Below, one piece after another: positions 54,062-63,384 of a DNA stretch of 64,000 bases; position 1 is the first letter of the stretch; each line of letters starts with the position of its first letter. The stretch spans positions 62,001 through 126,000 of the forward strand of contig WRLY01000004.1 in assembly GCA_009776305.1 (NCBI GenBank). Reading direction: 5' to 3'. The notes under the pieces are model-generated. The model ran no database searches and was not told the DNA's origin. It was given only the letters and a program-made list of their open reading frames with translations. Position numbers and translations under genes: made by a program. Source of the DNA: Oscillospiraceae bacterium. Its GTDB lineage: Bacteria; Bacillota; Clostridia; Oscillospirales; Ruminococcaceae.

Positions 54062-55117
54062 ATGAAGACAGCGTATTTAATCTTAGAAAACGGCGCGGTG
54101 TTTGAGGGGAAATCTTTCGGGCATGAGGGAGAAACAACAGGCGAGGTGGTTTTTGCGACCGGTATGACCGGCTATTTGGAAACCCTGACCGACCCCAGTT
54201 ATTACGGGCAAATCATTCTTCAGACTTTCCCTTTAATCGGCAACTACGGTGTAATCCCCTCGGATTTTGAAAGCGCGGCTATAAGCGCCAAAGCCTATAT
54301 TGTTAAACATCCGTGTCAGGAGCCCTCTAATTTCAGAAGCGAGGGTACTCTTGACGCTTTTTTAAGGGAGCGCGGAATCGTGGGGCTTTATGGTATAGAT
54401 ACAAGGGCGCTTACAAGAATCATTCGTGATAATGGTGTTATGAACGGGAAAATCACATTGTCAAAGCCGACAGAAGCCGACCGTGAAGAAACCGAAACCT
54501 ACCGAGTTCAAAATGCCGTCGCCGCCGTATCGTCAAAATCGGCTGTCAGGATAAGCGAGGGGCGCCGCAGAATTGCATTAACAGATTTCGGCGCGAAGGG
54601 CGGGATTGCAGATGAGCTGATTTCGCGTGATTGCGAGGTCTGGACTTTTCCGTATAGCGCAACGGCAGAGCAAATTATGCAAATTAAACCTGACGGAATT
54701 ATGCTCTCCAACGGACCGGGCGACCCTGCCGCTTTGGAAAATCAACCTCTTGTGGAAACAATTCGCGAACTGCAAAAAAGCGGCGCACCGATTTTCGGGA
54801 TTTGCCTCGGACATCAACTGTTGGCTATGGCAAACGGCTACAAAACCGAGAAACTCAAATTCGGGCATAGGGGGGCAAATCAGCCTGTCAAGGATTTATC
54901 CGCCGGGCGGATATACATCACCTCTCAAAACCACGGTTATACAGTGATTGCCAAAGACAGCGCGTTTGTTAATGTAAATGACCGAAGTTGCGAGGGCTTA
55001 GATTACGGCAATTCATTTTCAGTGCAATTTCACCCCGAAGCGCGGGGCGGTCCGCTTGATACTAACTTTTTATTCGATAAATTCATAGAAAGGATAGCTC
55101 ATTATGCCGTTAAATAA
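54062..55117 (+). CDS. carA: Carbamoyl-phosphate synthase small (glutaminase) subunit
   Basis: A 351-residue CarA that hydrolyses glutamine and channels ammonia to CarB. N-terminal half with TGMTGYLETLTDPSYYGQI; C-terminal class I glutaminase with MLSNGPGDPA, GICLGHQL (Cys) and VQFHPEA (His, Glu). ATG 54062 has GGAGG eight nt upstream; the track begins five codons early. The last 14 nt overlap carB. Confidence 0.97.
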   Translation: MKTAYLILENGAVFEGKSFGHEGETTGEVVFATGMTGYLETLTDPSYYGQIILQTFPLIGNYGVIPSDFESAAISAKAYIVKHPCQEPSNFRSEGTLDAFLRERGIVGLYGIDTRALTRIIRDNGVMNGKITLSKPTEADREETETYRVQNAVAAVSSKSAVRISEGRRRIALTDFGAKGGIADELISRDCEVWTFPYSATAEQIMQIKPDGIMLSNGPGDPAALENQPLVETIRELQKSGAPIFGICLGHQLLAMANGYKTEKLKFGHRGANQPVKDLSAGRIYITSQNHGYTVIAKDSAFVNVNDRSCEGLDYGNSFSVQFHPEARGGPLDTNFLFDKFIERIAHYAVK

Positions 55118-58100
55118 AAACATCAAAAAGGTAATGGTAATAGGCTCAGGACCGATTGTAATCGGTCAGGCGGCTGAATTCGACTATGCGGGAACACAGG
55201 CTTGCCGCGTGTTAAGCGAGGACGGAATTGAAATAGTCTTAGTCAACTCAAACCCTGCCACAATAATGACCGACAGCAATATAGCGGATAAAATCTACAT
55301 TGAACCGCTGACATTGACGACGATTAAGCGCATTATTGAAAAGGAGCGCCCTGACAGCATTTTGTCGGGACTTGGCGGGCAGACCGGGCTTACGCTGTGT
55401 ATGCGGCTTGCCAAGGAGGGCTTTCTTGAAAAAATGGGGGTTCGCCTGCTCGGCTCATCGCCCGAAACTATTGACAAAGCCGAAGACAGGCAGTTATTTA
55501 AAGAAACCATGCAATCTATTCATCAACCCTGTATCCCTTCGGTCATCGCGGGCGATGTTGAAACCGCGGTCAATTTTATGAAAGAAATCGGGGATTCGGT
55601 CATTGTCAGACCCGCCTTTACCTTAGGGGGGAGCGGCGGGGGAATCGCCCATAACGAAGAAGAACTGCGGGAAATCGCCGCAAACGGTCTCGCACTTTCC
55701 CCCATCACCCAGATTTTGGTGGAAAAATCCATAGAGGGGTGGAAAGAAATCGAGTTTGAGGTTATGCGGGACAAAGCCGACAACGCGATTATAGTTTGCT
55801 CAATGGAGAATTTTGACCCCGTTGGCGTACATACCGGCGACAGTATCGTAATTGCGCCTTGCGTCACACTTGCCGATAAGGAATACCAAATGCTTCGCAC
55901 CGCCTCTTTGAACATAATCCGCTCCCTTGGTGTTGAGGGGGGCTGTAATGTACAATTAGCCCTCAATCCTCACAGCTTTGAATACGCAGTAATAGAAGTC
56001 AATCCCAGAGTATCCCGTTCATCGGCGTTAGCAAGCAAAGCGACGGGATACCCCATTGCCAAAGCGGCTACCAAAATAGCAATCGGCTATACCCTTGACG
56101 AAATCCCTAACGCCATTACCGGCACCACTTTCGCCGCTTTTGAGCCGGCGCTTGACTATGTTGCGGTTAAACTCCCCAAATGGCCTTTTGATAAATTTGT
56201 GTACGCACATAAGAATTTGGGAACGCAAATGAAAGCTACAGGCGAGGTTATGGCAATCGCCGATTGTTTTGAAGACGCATTATTAAAAGCCGTGCGAGGT
56301 GCGGAAATCGGCTTGAACACCTTGAACTTACCGCATTTGTCAGCAAAGACAGACGCTGAAATCTGTGAAATGCTCTACCCTGTAACCGACGAGCGTTTAT
56401 TTGCCCTCTACGAAGCTATAAAACGCGGCGTAAGCATTGACGAACTGCACCGGATAACAAAAGTTGACCGTTGGTTTTTATATGGGTTGAAAAACATTAA
56501 AGACAATGAGCAATTGTCCGCTGTCCGTTGTCCGTTGTTCAAGATGGTTGATACCTGCGCCGCCGAATTTGAGGCTAAAACGCCCTATTTCTACTCTGTA
56601 ACAAATGGCACGGAGGATGAGGCGTTGCCTTTTATAGAAAAAAGTCGTAAACCCCGAATTGTAGTTTTAGGTAGCGGACCTATAAGAATCGGACAGGGAA
56701 TTGAATTCGACTACGCCTGCGTTCATTGCGCCTGGACGCTGAAAAGTATGGGCTATGAGGTTATTGTAATCAATAACAACCCCGAAACGGTATCAACTGA
56801 TTTTGACACCGCCGACAGACTGTATTTTGAGCCGCTCTATATTGACGACGTTATGAATATTATAGAAATTGAAAAGCCGGTCGGCGTAATTGTCGCTTTC
56901 GGCGGGGGTACCGCAATCAAGCTCACAAAGAAACTGCATGAGAACGGCGTTAAAATAATAGGCACAACGGCGGACAGCATTGATATATGCGAAGACCGCG
57001 AGCGTTTTGACCATCTTTTGGAACAGCTCGGGATAAAACGCCCCAAAGGTTTCGGGATTTTTACCGAAGAAGAAGCCCTGTCAGTCGCCAAAAAATTAGG
57101 CTATCCCGTGCTTATGCGCCCATCTTATGTGCTGGGCGGTCAGAATATGATTATCGCCTTTTCACCTGAAGATATACACGAATATATGGAAATTATTCTG
57201 CGCCGCAAACAGGAGAATCCCGTGCTGATTGACAAGTATCTTGAAGGAACCGAAATAGAGGTTGACGCCATACACGACGGAAAAGACGTGCTGATTCCGG
57301 GTATTATGGAGCATATTGAGCGCACAGGGGTACACTCGGGCGACAGCATAGCCGTTTATCCCACGGTAAATGTAGATGAAACCGCTGTAAAAAAGCTGTT
57401 TGAGCTTACCGAAAAAATCTGCAAGGCGCTTGATGTGAGGGGACTGATTAATATTCAGTACGTCCTTTATGAAAATGAAATCTATGTAATAGAAGTCAAT
57501 CCCCGCGCTTCGCGTACCGTTCCTTACATAAGCAAGGTTACGGGGATTCCCATGTGCGAGCTTGCCACAAAGACGAGTATGGGGGAAACCCTTGAAAGCT
57601 TGGGTTATAAAAGTGGTATTGCCGACATTCCGCCCTATCACGCGGTAAAAGTCCCTGTATTTTCGTTTGAGAAGTTAGCGGGGCTTGACACCCATTTAGG
57701 ACCTGAAATGAAGTCCACAGGCGAGGTTTTGGGCATAGGAAAAAGCCTTGAAGAATCGCTTTATAAGGGGCTTGTCGCCGCAGGCTATAAAATCCACAAA
57801 AGCGGCGGCGCACTGATTACAGTCCGCGACAGTGATAAAGCCGAAATTACGGACGTGGCTGAGAAATTCGTCAAGTACGGTTTTTCACTTTACGCAACAA
57901 AGGGGACGGCAAAGTTTCTTTTGCAAAAAGGTTTTGATGTTCACACGGTAGAGAAAATTAGCGATTCACAGGATAACAATACCTCAACCCTGCTCGAAAG
58001 CGGTAAAATCAGCTACATTGTTTCTACTTCCGAGAAAGGCAGAGACCCCGCCTTTGACGATGTGAAAATCCGCAGAAAAGCCTGCGCCCTCGGAATCCCC

Positions 58101-58220
58101 TGTCTGACTTCCGTGGATACGGCGAACGCGCTTGCGGATAGTTTGCTTTCGGGGTACAATGAGGAGAATACCGAGCTTATAGATATAAATACAATTCACG
58201 AAAAACCGGTGAAATTATGA
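55104..58220 (+). CDS. carB: Carbamoyl-phosphate synthase large subunit, shortened middle domain
   Basis: A 1038-residue CarB making carbamoyl phosphate for pyrimidines and arginine. Both ATP-grasp halves are intact (GQAAEFDYAGTQACRVL ... GQGIEFDYACVHCAW; HTGDSIVIAPC; HSGDSIAVYP), with the C-terminal allosteric MGS domain. Between DRWFLYGLKNI and FKMVDTCAAEFEA only about 15 residues remain where E. coli has about 55, so much of the oligomerisation domain is missing. A 7-nt tandem repeat (TTGTCCG) lies at that point. Confidence 0.95.
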   Translation: MPLNKNIKKVMVIGSGPIVIGQAAEFDYAGTQACRVLSEDGIEIVLVNSNPATIMTDSNIADKIYIEPLTLTTIKRIIEKERPDSILSGLGGQTGLTLCMRLAKEGFLEKMGVRLLGSSPETIDKAEDRQLFKETMQSIHQPCIPSVIAGDVETAVNFMKEIGDSVIVRPAFTLGGSGGGIAHNEEELREIAANGLALSPITQILVEKSIEGWKEIEFEVMRDKADNAIIVCSMENFDPVGVHTGDSIVIAPCVTLADKEYQMLRTASLNIIRSLGVEGGCNVQLALNPHSFEYAVIEVNPRVSRSSALASKATGYPIAKAATKIAIGYTLDEIPNAITGTTFAAFEPALDYVAVKLPKWPFDKFVYAHKNLGTQMKATGEVMAIADCFEDALLKAVRGAEIGLNTLNLPHLSAKTDAEICEMLYPVTDERLFALYEAIKRGVSIDELHRITKVDRWFLYGLKNIKDNEQLSAVRCPLFKMVDTCAAEFEAKTPYFYSVTNGTEDEALPFIEKSRKPRIVVLGSGPIRIGQGIEFDYACVHCAWTLKSMGYEVIVINNNPETVSTDFDTADRLYFEPLYIDDVMNIIEIEKPVGVIVAFGGGTAIKLTKKLHENGVKIIGTTADSIDICEDRERFDHLLEQLGIKRPKGFGIFTEEEALSVAKKLGYPVLMRPSYVLGGQNMIIAFSPEDIHEYMEIILRRKQENPVLIDKYLEGTEIEVDAIHDGKDVLIPGIMEHIERTGVHSGDSIAVYPTVNVDETAVKKLFELTEKICKALDVRGLINIQYVLYENEIYVIEVNPRASRTVPYISKVTGIPMCELATKTSMGETLESLGYKSGIADIPPYHAVKVPVFSFEKLAGLDTHLGPEMKSTGEVLGIGKSLEESLYKGLVAAGYKIHKSGGALITVRDSDKAEITDVAEKFVKYGFSLYATKGTAKFLLQKGFDVHTVEKISDSQDNNTSTLLESGKISYIVSTSEKGRDPAFDDVKIRRKACALGIPCLTSVDTANALADSLLSGYNEENTELIDINTIHEKPVKL
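56515..56542 (+). repeat. Heptanucleotide tandem repeat inside carB
   Basis: TTGTCCG CTGTCCG TTGTCCG followed by a degenerate TTGTTCA unit. The 7-nt period is unusual in coding sequence because it shifts frame each copy; encoded residues are LSAVRCPLF. Confidence 0.85.
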
Positions 58221-59731
58221 GCGAAGTTATACTTGTATTAGACTTCGGCGGGCAGTATAAGGAGCTGATTGCTCGAACGGTCAGAAGCCTGTCGGTTTAC
58301 TCGGAAATAAAACCGGGGAATATTTCGGTTGAAGAAATCAAACGACTTCATCCCGCAGGGATTATTCTTACGGGCGGACCGGACAGCGTTTATCTGCCTG
58401 ATTCCCCCAAATGCGCTCCCGAATTATTCAGCCTCGGAATACCTATACTCGGGATTTGTTACGGTATGCAGTTGATGTGCCATATTTTAGGCGGCAGGGT
58501 TGAAACCAACAGTGCGGGTGAGTATGGTCGGGTTTCGGTAACCCCTCTTGATTCGCGCAAACCCTTTCCCGCGCTCATGAGCCACAGGGATTCTGTTACC
58601 GAGCCTCCTGAAGGCTTTACCGTAACTATGCGTACCGAAACTGCCGTAGCCGCTCTTGAAAACAGCGGGAAAAAACTCTACGGCGTGCAGTTCCACCCCG
58701 AATCAGCCCATACTGAAAACGGACGGGAAATCATCAGCCGCTTTCTGTATGAAATTTGCGGCGTAGAGGGCAATTATAAAGTAGACGATTATATAGAAAA
58801 CCAAATAACGCAAATTCGCGCAAAGGTGGGCGAAAACAACGTTTTGCTGGCGTTGTCGGGCGGAGTGGATTCTTCGGTTTGCGCCGCGCTTTTATCTAAA
58901 GCCGTGCCGAATCGACTTGTTTGTATATTTGTAGACCACGGTTTTATGAGGCTTGACGAGGGAGACGAAATTGAACGGATATTTGGGGAGCGAAAACTGC
59001 GATTCATTCGCGTAAACGCTCAAAAACGTTTTCTCAGAAAGCTTAAAGGCGTAACCGACCCTGAAACCAAACGCAAATTAGTCGGCTATGAATTTATACG
59101 AGTGTTTGAAGAAGAAGCCGCAAAGCTGGGCGACATACCCTTTTTAGCTCAGGGTACAATTTACCCTGATATTGTTGAGTCGGGCGTTAATCAAGGCGGA
59201 GAAGGGAATAATGCGGTTATTAAAAGCCATCACAATGTAGGCGGGCTTCCCGAAAACCTTGCTTTCAAAGAGGTTATTGAGCCGCTGTCGGGACTTTTCA
59301 AGGACGAAGTTCGCGTTATCGGTAAAAAGTTGGGATTACCTGCGGCGTTGATAAGTCGTCAGCCGTTTCCGGGTCCCGGGCTTGCCATACGGGTTATGGG
59401 AGCGGTTACTGAGGCAAAACTTGATGTTTTACGTCGTGCGGACGCTATTTTGCGGGAAGAATTAGACAGGCAAAAACGCAGACCCGAGCAATACTTTGCC
59501 GTATTAACCGATACCCGTACCGTAGGAGTTAAGGGCGACGACAGGACTTATGAGCCGGTAGTGGCTGTTCGCGCCGTGACGACAAGCGATTTTATGACCT
59601 GTGAATATACGCCTTTACCACATAAAATACTACAGCGGATTTCATATAGAATAACAAGCGAAATACCCGCGGTCAGTCGCGTTGTCTATGACATAACGGG
59701 CAAACCGCCGGCTACGGTGGAGTGGGAGTAG
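58217..59731 (+). CDS. guaA: GMP synthase (glutamine-hydrolysing)
   Basis: A 504-residue GuaA that aminates XMP to GMP. N-terminal glutaminase (DFGGQYKELIARTVR, GICYGMQLM, VQFHPESAHT), PP-loop SGGVDSSVCAALL, and C-terminal dimerisation domain (RQPFPGPGLAIRVMG ... KPPATVEWE). Overlaps carB by four bases (ATGA), tying purine and pyrimidine genes into one message. Confidence 0.98.
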   Translation: MSEVILVLDFGGQYKELIARTVRSLSVYSEIKPGNISVEEIKRLHPAGIILTGGPDSVYLPDSPKCAPELFSLGIPILGICYGMQLMCHILGGRVETNSAGEYGRVSVTPLDSRKPFPALMSHRDSVTEPPEGFTVTMRTETAVAALENSGKKLYGVQFHPESAHTENGREIISRFLYEICGVEGNYKVDDYIENQITQIRAKVGENNVLLALSGGVDSSVCAALLSKAVPNRLVCIFVDHGFMRLDEGDEIERIFGERKLRFIRVNAQKRFLRKLKGVTDPETKRKLVGYEFIRVFEEEAAKLGDIPFLAQGTIYPDIVESGVNQGGEGNNAVIKSHHNVGGLPENLAFKEVIEPLSGLFKDEVRVIGKKLGLPAALISRQPFPGPGLAIRVMGAVTEAKLDVLRRADAILREELDRQKRRPEQYFAVLTDTRTVGVKGDDRTYEPVVAVRAVTTSDFMTCEYTPLPHKILQRISYRITSEIPAVSRVVYDITGKPPATVEWE

Positions 59732-59800
59732 CGGCGAGCCGCCGTCCGAAAACAAACAGATTTTTCAGTATGCTTGACGGAAGTTTAAAAGGAGGCAAAA

Positions 59801-61399
59801 ATGACTAAATATATTTTTGTAACAGGCGGGGTGGTTTCCGGGCTTGGAAAAGGTATTACAGCGGCGTCTTTGGGGCGGTTGCTTAAACAGAGGGGGTTAA
59901 AAATCGCGGCGCAGAAGCTTGACCCTTATATGAACGTTGACCCCGGGACAATGAGCCCTTTTCAGCACGGCGAGGTTTTTGTAACCGACGACGGGGCGGA
60001 AACCGACCTTGATTTGGGGCATTATGAGAGGTTTATAGATGAGAACCTTACAAAGCTCAGTAACCTTACTTCGGGAAAGGTCTACTGGAGCGTTCTCGAG
60101 CGGGAGCGGGCGGGTGGTTATCTCGGGGGGACGGTTCAGGTGATTCCTCATGTAACCGAGGAAATCAAAAGTTTTATATACGCGGGTGCAAATAACAGCA
60201 ACGCAGATGTGCTGATTACCGAAATAGGCGGCACGGCGGGGGATATTGAAAGTCAGCCGTTCATAGAAGCCATTCGGCAAATTTCTCTTGAAAAAGGGCG
60301 TGAAAACTGCCTTTTTATCCACGTTACATTAATTCCATACCTCAAAGCGTCGGGAGAACACAAATCAAAGCCCACGCAACATTCTGTCAAGGAATTACAG
60401 GCAATGGGTATTAGCCCCAATGTCATTATAGCGCGGGCAGACGAACCTTTGAGCGGGGGAATAAAGGAAAAAATTTCACTTTTTTGCAATGTTAAGCCCG
60501 ATTGCGTTATTGAAAACATAACGTTACCCTCCTTGTATGAAGCGCCGCTTATGTTGCACCAAAACGGACTTGACAGGGTTGCTTGCCGTGAATTGGGGCT
60601 TTGCGTTCCGGAGGCTGATTTGTGCGAATGGCGTGAGATGAGCCGCAAGATTGCCGAGCGGGAAAAGCAGACAACTATTGCTGTTGTAGGAAAATATGTA
60701 CAGCTCCACGACGCTTATCTTTCTGTTATCGAAAGCTTGAACCACGCGGGGTTTGAAGTCGGCGTAAGTGTTAATATAAAATGGATTGACAGCGCGGAAT
60801 TAAGTCCCGCAAATGCGGAAAATCTGCTTCAAGGTGTGAACGGTATGATTATCCCGGGCGGATTCGGCGACAGGGGCATAGAGGGTAAAATCGCCGCCTG
60901 CCGATTCGCAAGAGAAAATAATATACCTTTCTTGGGAATCTGTCTTGGTATGCAGATTGCAGTTATTGAATTTGCCCGTCATGTCTGCGGCTTGGAGCGG
61001 GCAAACTCAGGCGAGTTTGACGAGATTTCGCCTCATCGCGTAATAGACCTTATGCCGGAGCAGGCGGGGAAAATCGGAAGCGGCGGTACTATGCGGCTTG
61101 GCGCGTATCCGTGCGTAATCGAGCAAGGCTCGCGACTTCATGAGTTATACGGGGTTTCGGAAATAAGCGAGAGGCACAGGCATCGTTTCGAGTTTAACAA
61201 CGACTACCGTGAAACGCTTGCTGAAAACGGGCTGACAATCAGCGGGACGTCGCCTGATGGAACTCTTGTTGAGGCGGTAGAGTTGCCGAACGCGCTGTTT
61301 CATGCGGGGGTTCAATTTCACCCCGAATTCAAGAGCCGCCCAAACAAGCCGCACCCGTTGTTTTTGGGGTTGGTTAAGACTTCTTTGCAAAAAACATGA
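59801..61399 (+). CDS. pyrG: CTP synthase
   Basis: A 532-residue CTP synthase that aminates UTP with glutamine. Synthetase domain start [58 protein letters not shown]-terminal glutaminase with [18 protein letters not shown] and [19 protein letters not shown] before the ATG. Last gene of the plus-strand run that starts at the GOGAT glutaminase. Confidence 0.98.
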   Translation: MTKYIFVTGGVVSGLGKGITAASLGRLLKQRGLKIAAQKLDPYMNVDPGTMSPFQHGEVFVTDDGAETDLDLGHYERFIDENLTKLSNLTSGKVYWSVLERERAGGYLGGTVQVIPHVTEEIKSFIYAGANNSNADVLITEIGGTAGDIESQPFIEAIRQISLEKGRENCLFIHVTLIPYLKASGEHKSKPTQHSVKELQAMGISPNVIIARADEPLSGGIKEKISLFCNVKPDCVIENITLPSLYEAPLMLHQNGLDRVACRELGLCVPEADLCEWREMSRKIAEREKQTTIAVVGKYVQLHDAYLSVIESLNHAGFEVGVSVNIKWIDSAELSPANAENLLQGVNGMIIPGGFGDRGIEGKIAACRFARENNIPFLGICLGMQIAVIEFARHVCGLERANSGEFDEISPHRVIDLMPEQAGKIGSGGTMRLGAYPCVIEQGSRLHELYGVSEISERHRHRFEFNNDYRETLAENGLTISGTSPDGTLVEAVELPNALFHAGVQFHPEFKSRPNKPHPLFLGLVKTSLQKT

Positions 61400-61418
61400 T
61401 AATCCTTTAAAAAAACAC

Positions 61419-61447
61419 TTGACAAATAAAACAGCTTATGTTATAAT
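61419..61447 (+). promoter_or_regulatory. Consensus promoter of amt-glnN
   Basis: TTGACA (61419-61424), 17-nt spacer, TATAAT (61442-61447), 20 nt after the pyrG stop. Confidence 0.92.
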
Positions 61448-61458
61448 ATCAAAGTAAT

Positions 61459-61507
61459 CAGCAAAGACGCTGTGAACTTTTTGTTCACAGCGTCTTTAAG
61501 TTTATTG
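61459..61507 (+). promoter_or_regulatory. amt leader module 1: ANTAR-type hairpin and hairpin I
   Basis: CAGC-AAAGAC-GCTG (61459-61472), hexaloop A1/G4, resembling the AGCAAnGRnGCU ANTAR consensus. The competing fold is a perfect 15-bp stem AAAGACGCTGTGAAC-TTTTT-GTTCACAGCGTCTTT (61463-61497) followed by AAGTTTATTG, which also serves as a pyrG terminator candidate. Confidence 0.78.
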
Positions 61508-61516
61508 CAACAAACA

Positions 61517-61570
61517 GCACAAGGGCGTGCGTTTTTCCGCTTATGGCGGGAAAACGCATATTTTCTTTAG
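61517..61570 (+). promoter_or_regulatory. amt leader module 2: ANTAR-type hairpin and terminator II
   Basis: GCAC-AAGGGC-GTGC (61517-61530), hexaloop A1/G4. Its 3' arm is the start of a 13-bp terminator stem TGCGTTTTTCCGC-TTATG-GCGGGAAAACGCA (61528-61558) followed by TATTTTCTTTA. The hairpin and terminator cannot coexist, the classic ANTAR P2 arrangement. Confidence 0.8.
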
Positions 61571-61644
61571 GGAGCAAAGCAGGGTTTCCCTGTGAAGCGA
61601 CGGGGTTTGGGGTGTAACCCCAATAATAAGAAAGGTGGAACAAA
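61571..61644 (+). other. Distal amt leader
   Basis: Beyond the terminator lie two small hairpins, CAGGG TTT CCCTG (61580-61592) and GGGGTT ... AACCCC (61602-61621), then AGAAAGGTGG as the amt ribosome site. No ORF. Confidence 0.6.
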
Positions 61645-63360
61645 ATGGATTTCAGTATTTGGTTTTTACTTGCGGCGGCAATGGTGTTCTTTATGCAGAG
61701 TGGTTTTACAATGGTTGAGGCGGGCTTTACCAGAGCCAAAAATGCCGGAAACATTATCATGAAGAATCTTATGGATTTTTGCGTCGGAACGATTTTCTTT
61801 GTGTTTATCGGGTTTTCAATCATGTGCGCAGAGGATTACTTCTTAGGAATTATCGGTGTGCCTAACCTCGGCATCTTTACCGATTTCGCTAATTTCGATT
61901 TTTCTAATTTTGTGTTTAACTTAGTCTTCTGTGCGACTGCGGCGACAATCGTGTCGGGGGCTATGGCAGAGCGGACAAAATTCAGCTCTTATTTGGTTTA
62001 CACAGCGGTAATAAGCGCGGTTGTATACCCTATAGAAGCAGGTTGGGTCTGGAATGAAAGCGGCTGGTTGGCGCAACTCGGTTATACTGACTTCGCTGGT
62101 TCTTCGGCGATTCACATGGTCGGCGGTATTACGGCATTCATAGGGGCGGCTATACTCGGACCGAGGATTGGCAAGTACGCCATTGATAAAACAACGGGAA
62201 AGAAAGTTTCAAAAGCGATTCCCGGTCACTCAATGACGCTCGGCGCGCTTGGCGTATTTATTCTTTGGTTTGGTTGGTACGGCTTCAACGGCGCAGCGGC
62301 TGAAAATGTTTCTCAGCTCGGCTCCATATTTCTGACCACAACGTTAGCGGCGGGAATCGGCGCAACCTCCGCTATGATACTTACATGGCTCAAAAATGGC
62401 AAACCTGACGTCTCCATGACCCTCAACGGCTCGCTTGCGGGGCTTGTGGGTATTACGGCGGGCTGTACCAATGTAGATGCGCTCGGTGCTTTGATAATAG
62501 GTGCAGTTGCGGGTATGCTCGTTGTACTGGCGGTTGAGGTAATCGACATTAAACTTCACATTGACGACCCTATCGGCGCGGTTGCGGTACACGGTGTCTG
62601 CGGCGTATGGGGAACATTAGCGGTCGGTTTATTCGCAAGACCTATCTCGGCGGGAGAAGACGTTATTTCCGATGTTACGGGGCTTTTTTACGGCGGCGGA
62701 GCCGACCTCCTTGGGGTTCAGGCTTTGGGTGTTCTCTCAATAGCGTTATGGACAACTGTTACTATGCTTATTACTTTTACGCTCATCAAGAAAACAGTAG
62801 GATTGCGCGCTTCTGCCGAGGACGAAATTATGGGTCTTGACTCAACTGAACACGGTCTGACAAGCAGCTATGCTGACTTTTTGCCGGTTGCTAACGCTGA
62901 TTTGCAGGTATTGGGCGGCGAGTATCCAAAAAAGCCTTTTATGCCTGTTGCTCCTGCTGAGGCTATTACCGTTACCGATGTATCGACCGGCAAAAAGCTT
63001 ACTAAGGTTACGATTCTTACAAAGCAAAGCAAGTTCGCGGTACTGCGGGAAGCGTTTGACCAAATCGGCATTACAGGTATAACTGTTACAAATGTTATGG
63101 GTTACGGCGTACAACGCGGGCATACCCATACATACCGCGGAGTGCCGCTTGATTCGCCGCTTATGCCTAAAATTCAGATTGACGTAATCATCAGCAAGGT
63201 GCCTGTCGAAGTGTTGGTTGAAGCGGTTAAAAAGGCGCTGTATACAGGTAATATAGGCGACGGCAAAATATTCGTTTATGACGTGGAAAATGTTATTAAG
63301 GTTAGAACCGGCGAGGAAGGCTTTAACGCCTTGCAGGACGCCTATGCCGGAGATGAATAA
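61645..63360 (+). CDS. amt: Ammonium transporter fused to a PII signalling domain
   Basis: A 571-residue fusion. Residues about 1-400 are an 11-helix Amt channel (MVFFMQSGFTMVEAGFTRAKNAGNII; pore histidines in IHMVGGITAF and AVHGVCGVWGT). After a linker of about 55 residues comes a full PII/GlnK domain (LTKVTILTKQSKFAVLREAF; T-loop GYGVQRGHTHTYRGVPLDSP; B-loop TGNIGDGKIFVYD; C-loop RTGEEG). The uridylylation Tyr51 position is Leu while Gln39 is kept, so ATP/2-oxoglutarate sensing without uridylylation is likely. ANTAR-type leader upstream. Confidence 0.93.
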   Translation: MDFSIWFLLAAAMVFFMQSGFTMVEAGFTRAKNAGNIIMKNLMDFCVGTIFFVFIGFSIMCAEDYFLGIIGVPNLGIFTDFANFDFSNFVFNLVFCATAATIVSGAMAERTKFSSYLVYTAVISAVVYPIEAGWVWNESGWLAQLGYTDFAGSSAIHMVGGITAFIGAAILGPRIGKYAIDKTTGKKVSKAIPGHSMTLGALGVFILWFGWYGFNGAAAENVSQLGSIFLTTTLAAGIGATSAMILTWLKNGKPDVSMTLNGSLAGLVGITAGCTNVDALGALIIGAVAGMLVVLAVEVIDIKLHIDDPIGAVAVHGVCGVWGTLAVGLFARPISAGEDVISDVTGLFYGGGADLLGVQALGVLSIALWTTVTMLITFTLIKKTVGLRASAEDEIMGLDSTEHGLTSSYADFLPVANADLQVLGGEYPKKPFMPVAPAEAITVTDVSTGKKLTKVTILTKQSKFAVLREAFDQIGITGITVTNVMGYGVQRGHTHTYRGVPLDSPLMPKIQIDVIISKVPVEVLVEAVKKALYTGNIGDGKIFVYDVENVIKVRTGEEGFNALQDAYAGDE

Positions 63361-63384
63361 TTTATAAATTTTGGAGGAAAAGTA

